IMG/VR virus record: IMGVR_UViG_3300017971_000185
Location: 421,683-485,682 of that record
Direction: 5' to 3' (one strand)
DNA: 64,000 nucleotides
Origin: a virus
The position numbers and the translations under genes were made by a program. Under the pieces are notes generated by a model. It saw nothing but the letters and a program-made list of their open reading frames with translations, ran no database searches and had not been told where the DNA came from. This document shows positions 32,201 through 39,800 of this stretch, piece after piece (the stretch's first letter is position 1; each line of letters opens with the position of its first letter).

Positions 32201-33831
32201 ATGTGGACCGAGAGTATCTGCTTGCCTGGGGCCGACCGGCGACCCGGACAGAGCTAGAAGAGGCATGGAATTTCGTGATGGGTCCGATTCTGGAGGACGG
32301 GAGCTTCAACTACGGAAGCAAGTCGGAGCCGTTGAACCAGTGGCTCATCGAATTTGCCGAGTGGTTGGGGAAGAAACCCAACGAGATCATGTTCTGGAGC
32401 GACGATCTGTGGCATGCGTTGGCGCGGCTGTGGAAAGAAGGGAAAGGTCCCGCGCACCTGGAGGCATACCGCAAGGAGTTGCTGGGGGTCTGTGAGGACT
32501 CCAAGGGGTTCGGCGAGCACGCCACGCTTCGTTCAGAAGACCTGGCAGAGAGGCTCCAAGCTCGGGTCTCGGTCATCCATGATGAGACTTTCCGTGGTGA
32601 AGATACTTTGGAAGGAGACCAGGAGCCGGAGATCTTCATTGGTCGGGTGGCTTCCCAGCACTTGGCTCTGAGTGCGCACCGACGCTCGATCGCGTTGATG
32701 AAGTTTCTGTCCGAGACTGCGAGGAGCCTCGGCGTAGCGAAGCATGTCTACGTGGTGGGTGGCGCGGTACGAAACTTCGTCATCGAGCGGCCGATCAAGG
32801 ATCTGGATCTCGTGATCGACTCCATGTCGGCCGGGCGCGACTCCGAGTGGTTTGCCAAGGAGTTAGCGCGTCGGATCCCAGCAGCCACAAACCTCAAGAC
32901 GAATCAGTACGGGGTCGCCATCCTCACTGTGAGCGGAGATTGGGAGCTAGATGGCGACAACATGAAGGGTGAGGTCATAGAGATCGCCAACGCCCGTAGC
33001 GAGTCCTACGCCAAGGGTGAGGGGAAAGGCTACAAGCCTTCGGAGGTACAACCGGCGACCATCGAGCAGGATATACGAAGGCGCGACTTTACAATGAATA
33101 CATTGATGTGGCGCCTGCTGGACTTGGCGAAGGGGCCAGACAAGGCCGAGATCATCGATCTTACGGGGTGTGGTCTGAAAGACCTGAAAGAGCGTTCGGT
33201 CAAATGCCCGGCCGACCCCAACAAGACGTTCTCAGATGACCCCACGCGCATGTTGAGGGTCATTAAGTTTACGGGGAAGTACGGCTTCAAGATCCCGCCA
33301 GACGTAGCGGCTTCCATCAAGCGCAACGCACGGAAGATGAAGCAGATGCCCTGGGAGGCCATCGGCAACATCTTGGTCGGAGACATTCTCAAGGAGCCTA
33401 CCGCCCGCAAGTCACTACGTCAGATGAAGGAGCTTGGGCTGCTCGACGTGGTGAGCGAGATGATTCAGGAGAAGCGACCGTTCGCCACGTTCATGGCGAA
33501 CCAACTCAAGCGCGACCGACGGGTGCAGCTTCTCCTCGATCTCATGGATCTCGGTCTCCCAGCGAACACACCGCTCCACTTCCTCACGCCCAAACAACGG
33601 CAGTGGCTTCGCGAGACCACGGTGAGGATGCCAGAGGATGAGGCGAGCAAGTTTGCAGACAGGCTGATCAAGCCTCCGGTGGACAACAAGAGAGTCATTG
33701 ACGAGTTGATGCTGCCGCCGCCAGAGCGAAGCCGCATCAAACCGTTAGCTCGCGAGCTAATTCTGGCTGACCCGAAGCTGGCTGACGATCCCCGAAAGCT
33801 CACGGATCTGGTGGTCAAGAAGTGGAAGTGA
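29299..33831 (+). CDS. giant fusion: 2H phosphoesterase, metallopeptidase, CCA-adding enzyme
   Basis: A 1510-residue protein with at least three enzyme domains. Residues about 1-185 form a 2H phosphoesterase (LigT/2'-5' RNA ligase superfamily) with both HxTx motifs: HTTF (His53) and HVTL (His144). Around residue 552 is a zinc-metallopeptidase motif, IAHEMGHHVY, with a later EAFCEALGMLVGYG that could give the third ligand. A Cys/His cluster (CMHKGCKKAPEIEC) and acidic linkers follow. Residues about 1148-1400 are a class II tRNA nucleotidyltransferase/poly(A) polymerase: YVVGGAVRNF, IKDLDLVID, RRRDFTMNTL and DDPTRMLRVIKF. The motif [RK]VAxx[YH]L recurs near domain borders. Located between portal and protease genes, it may be packaged in the virion. 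Confidence 0.85.
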   Translation: MFSAAKIAKRYLQRQANGKKTGYRDSVGLFIPLPAALARQFPSLGTEDRSPPHTTFLFVGDVSEDREADFLRVLSDAFQGEGWPRVKATLGDLNYFQHTDKGRIVPHVAVKFGQPMAELRDRVKNRLEEAGFEVKDSFPVYMPHVTLDYTPGFDKPYKGDVPTGTWEFDEMEVWGLPKVHKVKFGSALQSKLGAQKRSPRDIPTKAQLDFDGTFSHWQKSAFVAESGWDAADNHRFVLWPDNRDEETFLNGPVRSLFEDSGYFTGRVWSDTQKEQGRPLGVEVHGEIAKRVARQYLARVQPLDLRQIEKFRKDFLMLMKNAKVVKDYKQALKWKEAVQTWSDRFELFVLDRLRKAIKDLRFQRRITQGDADYWDKKIGHEVWDLHLDFRVPLERYEFVVKYDPRASREGLFAQLQRELPKWEGRVRRSARKAWRVLKDFAEWYSRISETPLGVDIPEEERVSIEGLPVTIRGFPTDSSEMYADFLERFKVGLKRYKQRARQALPLLLRGQLPLVVDFRARLDEAGVYEHDHISINPTSAERNPGALAKTIAHEMGHHVYKTYLSKTAQDFWSRAISGNYGTLDLNEVARRYGGDKFLYDNERIKKENPLLYLQIQGLWHMPETKRVFDYVLGMDDLKKYLAEGGTAKFRVHGKPITGYAHKNKEEAFCEALGMLVGYGPRTVLPEVRLWLKTILPQIKIARHSVSQCMHKGCKKAPEIECIWAEGIGHAWFCKPHFKEWSTKGDGKGEVCRQWEIDGKAGEKKCAGDGECFYPGQRVKIGPYTDGSWKDGVVLKLERYDILNPDVLVRDDEGIEDWEDQDSLVPLEGPDARADPSLKTAKPSDSWLALNPDVLYRAEEEDEEVTAEDLVAEAARLLGVAKAGPVVDSTEWNEDVASFLKIAPPVMRVAFQYRLKTAGWWAIQPGKPGINPPPVDKGGLMNAIPGTDPNEGALYGGDRPADILGDAMRDVDREYLLAWGRPATRTELEEAWNFVMGPILEDGSFNYGSKSEPLNQWLIEFAEWLGKKPNEIMFWSDDLWHALARLWKEGKGPAHLEAYRKELLGVCEDSKGFGEHATLRSEDLAERLQARVSVIHDETFRGEDTLEGDQEPEIFIGRVASQHLALSAHRRSIALMKFLSETARSLGVAKHVYVVGGAVRNFVIERPIKDLDLVIDSMSAGRDSEWFAKELARRIPAATNLKTNQYGVAILTVSGDWELDGDNMKGEVIEIANARSESYAKGEGKGYKPSEVQPATIEQDIRRRDFTMNTLMWRLLDLAKGPDKAEIIDLTGCGLKDLKERSVKCPADPNKTFSDDPTRMLRVIKFTGKYGFKIPPDVAASIKRNARKMKQMPWEAIGNILVGDILKEPTARKSLRQMKELGLLDVVSEMIQEKRPFATFMANQLKRDRRVQLLLDLMDLGLPANTPLHFLTPKQRQWLRETTVRMPEDEASKFADRLIKPPVDNKRVIDELMLPPPERSRIKPLARELILADPKLADDPRKLTDLVVKKWK

Positions 33832-33839
33832 CGACTCCC

Positions 33840-36800
33840 ATGCGTGTCGCCGGCATCTTGGCCTACCCGCCAAAGATGCGACAGGAGATCCTCGATTGGG
33901 TGAAGTCGCTATATGCCACATGGGCTGCAACGAGAGCCCGTGTGGAAATCAAGGGGCACAAGGAGGATATCAAGGAATTCAAGGCTGATCTCAAGGAGGC
34001 AACGACTCCAAGAGAGATTGAGCGGCTCAAGGATCGTATCGAGGTACGACAAGAAGGCATCGACAAAGCGAGCAAGATTCTGAAGGAAGCCATCCGCGAT
34101 GGTGCGAAGGGCCGTGGTCGGAAAAAGTCCAAGCGTGACTTCGTGACGGACCTGGGGGGGATGCCGAAAAACTACCCGATCGAGCAGTTGCAGCAGGAGA
34201 TACCCAAGATTCGCGTCGGGGTGGAGTTTACAGGCCAGCCCGCTCCGCGAGAACGCGCTGTCCACGGCACGTGGAACGGCAACACCAAGAAGTTGAGGAT
34301 TCTGCTGCACGGTAGAGCGCCTGACCAGATCTTCAAGTACCGCGAAGCTGCTCGGACCATGGACACGATCATCAAGCATGAGCTTCGGCACATGGTCCAG
34401 CAGATGTTCTTCCAGTTTGAAGCGGAGTTGATGGAGAGGAAGATTCTGGAGCGCGGCAAGAGCTGGGAGAAGCTGAGCCCGAAAGAGCAAGAACACATCC
34501 GCAAGTCGCTGAGCCGAGGTGCGCCAAAGGAGTACGAAGTTGGCAGCTTTGCGCTCTATGAGGACGTTCCCAAGAATCTACAGTACTACCTACTGCCGCA
34601 GGAGTTTTTCACGTGGCTCGGTCAGAGCGAGGAGACGTTCTTGGATGAGGTTCGCACCATGCGGGTGGTTGGTGGTGAGAAGGACCCCCGACCCAAGAAG
34701 AAGGAGTTTGACCAGTTTGTAGGCAACCCGCGGCCGATCAAGTCGAAAGGCCGGGTTCTCAAGAAGGGCGACCCCATTGCCACGCATCCGTTCTTCGCGA
34801 CTCTGTGGGAATACGACCGCAAGCGGTGGCAACGGGCAGTGCGTGAGTTGTGGAAGCGTGTGCAGAACAAGCTCGTCTTGCCGCCAACGAGATTGCCGTC
34901 TTCCAAGAGGGTAGCAGCGCGACACAAGACCGCCCGCATGGCAGAGCGGGTAGCGATTCGGCATCTGGTTGCCCGCGCTCCCATGAGCAAGCTGCTCGGG
35001 GACCTGATGGGCAAATGGGAGCTTCTCAACCGTAGCGTCGATGAGGATCTGCAAAAGGGCGGGGTATCGCGGGCCGATTTCCTGGCCAACAGGTTCAAAG
35101 GTCTGGACGAGTACGACATTCGGTCGTTGCTCATGCGTCTCAAGTCTAGCGGCCGGGTCATTTGGCCGCACATGCTTCGGGCTGCCAAGCTCTGGGTCGA
35201 GTACCTGCTTCAAACCAAATCGATTCCGCGAGGCCAGGCGAAGAAGTTTGAGTTGTCGGCACGGCCCTTCTCTGCGGCCAAGCGGCCTCCACGAGACATC
35301 GTCGCGTGGCTTGAGAAGAACAAGGGCAAGTATCGCTACTTGGTAGACGCAGCCGGGTGGCCGGACAAGGTTGAGAATGGCATCGGGGGAGCAGAGGACT
35401 TGTTTACGGTCGGGCCGTTCAAGGTCCACAACACCGTGCGGGAGACGGGCGGTCAGCCGCGAACGTTGGCCTGGTACAACCCGAATGACGACAAGCTCTA
35501 CCTACGACCGCATATCAAGGTGGGAGAGGGCGAGCTTCACAATTTCCTGCATGAGTTGGGGCATCGCTATTGGGACAAGATCATGTCTCGCGATGTCAAG
35601 ACGAAATGGGCGAATCACCACTCGATGATCAAGTACGGGCTTGGGCAGTACGAGCGGTCTAGACCCACAGATCTACCTGAGATTGGTGAGCCTCTTCCGA
35701 TCCCCATGCAGGGCATGAGGCGCGGGGGTCCTCCGATAGTCACCGATATCGATGATCGCTTCATCCACGTCTTGCACAAGCCAACTGGACGTGACGCCAA
35801 GATCAAGAAGCGGGAGTACTGGAAGTTTTTGGAGCGCCGAGCCAAACGGGGGCAGTTTCCGACCCCTTACGCCAGTACGAATAGGGAGGAGCACTTCTGT
35901 GAGGCGCTTGCCATGCACCTCCTCGGCAATCTGCCGGAGCCCCACAAGTCGATCTTCGACACGGTCGTGATCAAGGGTGAAGACCCTCCTGGGATGCCGG
36001 CAAAGGTCGCCCGGATGTACCTCGCCAAGCGGTTCACGCCGGAGGCGTGGAAAGAGTACAAGCGCAAGCACCCCAAAGCCGATCCGAAGCGACACGAGAT
36101 TGTCCAGCCCGAGAAGGGGAAGGCTCCAAAGCCCAAGAAAACGGTCCGGCAGAAGCTCGACCACGTGTTCACGAGCATCAAGGGGCTCAGCAAGTCGGTC
36201 GCCAAATCGGTTCGCGAAGCTCCCGAGAAGGTCCAGAAATTCATCGTGGACAAGAGTTATCGCGATGACGTGACCAAAGCAGCCGCCAAGACGATCAAGG
36301 AAGCCCCTGGAAAGATCAAGACCGCGGTCATCCAGTCCGGCAAAGCCGAGTTGAAGGCAATCTTCAAGGAGACTCCGCGCATCCTCGCCACGCTGGCGAA
36401 AGAACGACGCGCTCCCACGAAGGCAGAGGCAAAGACTCTTTATGGAGTCGGTGTGTATGTGGCAGGGACGGTTCTAGCCATGACCACCGGAGGGCCGGCA
36501 GGCGGAGCGATTGGGCGAGTGGCCTTGGCCGGCGCTAAAGCGTTCGGGCATAGCCTGAGCCTGCACATCGGCATCAAGGCCATGAACCAGTTTGCTGATG
36601 AGGGATTCCTGGCCTACGAAGCAGCCGAAAGTGTTGCTCAGGCAGGAGGCATTTCGGCGGTGCTTCCAGTCAGCACGAGTGCTCTTCCTGGTCTGGGTCA
36701 GATTTGGGATGCCGTGAGTAAGGTGGTGATGGCTTCGGAAGAGAAGTCCAAGTCCGAATCCGCGATGGATAAGATGATTGAGCAGTTGATCAGGATCATC

Positions 36801-36869
36801 GGGGAGGAGTTGGATAAGGGGCTCACGGACGATGAGATTGTGAAGATTCTGAAGGAGGAACGGCCGTGA
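33840..36869 (+). CDS. large protein with two metallopeptidase motifs and hydrophobic tail
   Basis: A protein of about 1009 residues; a GTG at 33822 is an alternative start. Two separate zinc-peptidase motifs occur: IIKHELRHMVQQ (His180) and FLHELGHRYWDK (His571). The second is followed by EEHFCEALAMHLLG, matching the third-ligand helix in the 1510-residue neighbour. Then come VARMYLAKRFTPEAWKEYK, a Lys/Pro-rich linker, repeated helical segments and a Gly/Ala-rich hydrophobic region (GVYVAGTVLAMTTGGPAGGA) that could cross or disturb a membrane. It overlaps the next gene by 4 bases. Candidate roles are cell-wall or protein digestion during DNA entry. Confidence 0.75.
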   Translation: MRVAGILAYPPKMRQEILDWVKSLYATWAATRARVEIKGHKEDIKEFKADLKEATTPREIERLKDRIEVRQEGIDKASKILKEAIRDGAKGRGRKKSKRDFVTDLGGMPKNYPIEQLQQEIPKIRVGVEFTGQPAPRERAVHGTWNGNTKKLRILLHGRAPDQIFKYREAARTMDTIIKHELRHMVQQMFFQFEAELMERKILERGKSWEKLSPKEQEHIRKSLSRGAPKEYEVGSFALYEDVPKNLQYYLLPQEFFTWLGQSEETFLDEVRTMRVVGGEKDPRPKKKEFDQFVGNPRPIKSKGRVLKKGDPIATHPFFATLWEYDRKRWQRAVRELWKRVQNKLVLPPTRLPSSKRVAARHKTARMAERVAIRHLVARAPMSKLLGDLMGKWELLNRSVDEDLQKGGVSRADFLANRFKGLDEYDIRSLLMRLKSSGRVIWPHMLRAAKLWVEYLLQTKSIPRGQAKKFELSARPFSAAKRPPRDIVAWLEKNKGKYRYLVDAAGWPDKVENGIGGAEDLFTVGPFKVHNTVRETGGQPRTLAWYNPNDDKLYLRPHIKVGEGELHNFLHELGHRYWDKIMSRDVKTKWANHHSMIKYGLGQYERSRPTDLPEIGEPLPIPMQGMRRGGPPIVTDIDDRFIHVLHKPTGRDAKIKKREYWKFLERRAKRGQFPTPYASTNREEHFCEALAMHLLGNLPEPHKSIFDTVVIKGEDPPGMPAKVARMYLAKRFTPEAWKEYKRKHPKADPKRHEIVQPEKGKAPKPKKTVRQKLDHVFTSIKGLSKSVAKSVREAPEKVQKFIVDKSYRDDVTKAAAKTIKEAPGKIKTAVIQSGKAELKAIFKETPRILATLAKERRAPTKAEAKTLYGVGVYVAGTVLAMTTGGPAGGAIGRVALAGAKAFGHSLSLHIGIKAMNQFADEGFLAYEAAESVAQAGGISAVLPVSTSALPGLGQIWDAVSKVVMASEEKSKSESAMDKMIEQLIRIIGEELDKGLTDDEIVKILKEERP

Positions 36870-39800
36870 GCGACTATTCCGTGCTTCAAGTTGCGGCCTT
36901 GTACCGAGCCTCTCAGGACACCAAGTACAAGGGCAAGAAGGTCGTCAAGAACCAAGACGGTGAAGATACGACCGTCTACGAGTACAGCGAACGGCAGGTT
37001 GCGTTGCGGGACAAGGACAAGGCCGAGCGCATCCAGAAGCTCCGACAACGCCGGAGCGACCTGATCAAGAAGGTCAAGAGCGATCTCAAGAGCAAGGATG
37101 ACAAGACCCGACTGACCGCTCTGGCGGTCGCACTCATTGATCACACTTACGAGCGTCCGGGTAACGAGGACAGCGCCGACGATGGTCATTTCGGTGTTAC
37201 TGGCTGGCTCAAGAAGCACGTCACGTTCTCTGGCAACAAGGCCACGCTGAGTTACGTCGGGAAGTCTGGCGTCAAGCAGAAGAAGATCGTGAACGACGCG
37301 GCTGCGGTCAAGCTGCTCAAGGAGATCACGAAGGGCAAGAAGCCAGACGAGCAGATCCTCACGACAGATGACGCGAGCATCACAGCCAAGGACATCAATG
37401 CCTATCTGCCCGAAGGCATCACGGCCAAGGATCTGCGAGGGCTCCATGCCAATGAGGAGATGCTTGGGCAGCTAAAGAAGGTCAGGAGCAAGGGATCGAA
37501 GCTGCCGAAGGCTCGCACGGAGCGTGACCGCATTCTCAAAGACGAATTTAATCGAGCGTTGAAGGAGACGGCCGAAATTGTCGGGCACGAGCCGAGCACG
37601 TTGCGAAGCCAGTATCTCGTTCCTCACTTGGAGGACGAGTACAGGAAGGACGGCACCGTTCTCACGAATCTGGACAAGACGGCAGCCGCCCCGAAATTCC
37701 GCAACTACGAAGAGGCTATGGCGTGGGTGAAGAAGAAAAGCCGGGAGTACGGCGGTAAGAACAAGTTTCTGTCGAGTGACGAGTACCGGGAAGCCTACCC
37801 GGTGATCAAACGGTTGTCCGACAAGGCGAAGAGTGAGGCGAGGAAGAGTCTGCGCGGAGATGCCGAGCGTGCCATGAAGGAAGTCGGGGTCCGGTTCGGA
37901 GATCGTGTGGAATGGCATCAGGTGGGGCCGTTCATGACGGTGGACGTGTTCACCGGCACTGTGGTGGACAAGAAGGGCATCCCGTATGTGAAGCTGGATC
38001 GGCCAGTCCAGGGGAAGCGGACAGTGCGTTGGCACAAAGGGTTCCGGCGCGTTGCGGCCAAGACAGCGGCCGAAGTGGGCACGGATACCGGAACCATTTA
38101 CGCGATTTCGCCCGAGATGCTTCATCGCGTGGTCTCACGCAGTGTTTGGCGTGACGCTGCGGATGAGGTTTGGAACGAGGGTGTTCCGGCTGACTTTAGT
38201 GCGTTGTGGGAGCGCATGAGCCGGGAGATTCGTGAACACGGCGGAGCCGTGTTGTCGCCGGGCGGTGATGGACGCTGGGATGTGACGATTCCCGAGGCGG
38301 CTCCTCACTTGCAGGAGCAGGGTTTGCTGCCTCCCTACGGGACGCCCGAGTTTGGGCGCGAGGCGACCAAGAGCAAGGCCGAGAAAGAAGAGGAGCAGAT
38401 CAGGAAACTGCTCCGTCCCGATCCCAAGAAGAAGCCGCCCCGTCACGACCTTCGAAAACATCGCATCGAGGAAGAGGATGAGGATCTGAAGGGAGACCGG
38501 GCGGATGAGGACAAGGATCGCAGCCTGAATTACAAACACGTGGCGGCTCTCTACCTGCAAGCCTGGCAGAAGGCCAAGAGCGAGGAAGCCGCCAAGAAGC
38601 TCTTTGACCAGTACAAAGAGAAGAACCCGGACACGGAAAAGACCTGGCAGGAATTCCTAGAGGACCCCGAGCCCAAGGAAAAGAAGCCCGAGGAAGAGAA
38701 GTCGAAGAAGGACAAGGCTGAGGTCGGGGAAGAAGGCGAGAAGCTCTGGAAAGACATAAAGGATGAGCCTCCGCCAGACAAGGGGAAGAAACCATCGCCC
38801 GACGCCGAAGCGGTCGCACGCAAGAAGATTGTCAAAGACACCGTGAAGGGCGTTGCGGATTCTCTGAAATCCAACATCGCAGGTGCTTCGCTCCCTCCAG
38901 CCGTGCGCAAGGAGATCACGACAGCGCTGGAGAACATGGACGCGGAGCAGATCAAAACGTTCAACAGCGCTCTCCAGAGCTACGGTTCACGAGCCAAGAC
39001 GCTCGCGATAGATGGGCCGAAGGCTGTCCAGAAGGCCGAGCGGGCGCTAGAGGATTTGGCCGACTATGACTTCGCGGGAGCGCTCAAAGCCGATGAGCTA
39101 GCTCAGAAAGTGGTCGAGCAGGCTCACGCGAACGCGGTGATCAAGAAGGACAAGCAGAAGCAACGCGGTAAGAAGCGCAAGGTCACCGACTCCATCGACA
39201 AGATGCAAGAAGTCGTGCGCGACCTGTCGGGCGACTCCAAGTACGTCATCCCGAAGAAGGTCAAGGACGTGCTCAAGAAGCAACTGGAGGGGATGGAAGA
39301 GGAGAAGTACGAGGATGTCATCGGTGCCGTCGAGCGCCATCTCCATCTCATGCAGCAGGAAGAGAACCTCGATGCAGCAACGGCTCTAGCTCCGGCAGAG
39401 GCGTCCTTGGAGGAATTCGAGGAGCGCATCGATGAAATGGACGATCCGCACGCGAAGGGAGACCAGATCGCGGAAGCCATCCAAGCCACGCGCGTCGTCC
39501 AGCGACATGAGCAACGTGAGAAGGCGAAGCATCAGGCGAACAAGGCAGCGGTGTCGTCCACTGCACGGATCTTCGGAACGAAGGAAGTCCCTTCGGATGT
39601 CATGGACAAGCTGGGCCCGGCCCTGGAAGGGCTCGATCTAGAGGAGAAAGAGAAGTACGTCGAGGCTGTCCAGGCCGAGTACCGAGACATCAAGAACCGC
39701 ATCGAGACAGATCCGGCAACCGGCGCACAACGGATTCCGCCCTTGCTTCTCAGGGAGTCCATGGAGGCGCTGGAGAAACCATCCTACGAGGGCAGCCCCG

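Noticed and set aside
36866-37660. Tyrosine recombinase/integrase
   Set aside because: The order of motifs (RPGNED, VGKSG, AKDLRGL, GHEP-x6-Y) and the Lys in the beta hairpin fit topoisomerase IB better, and no attachment site or lysogeny gene is nearby.
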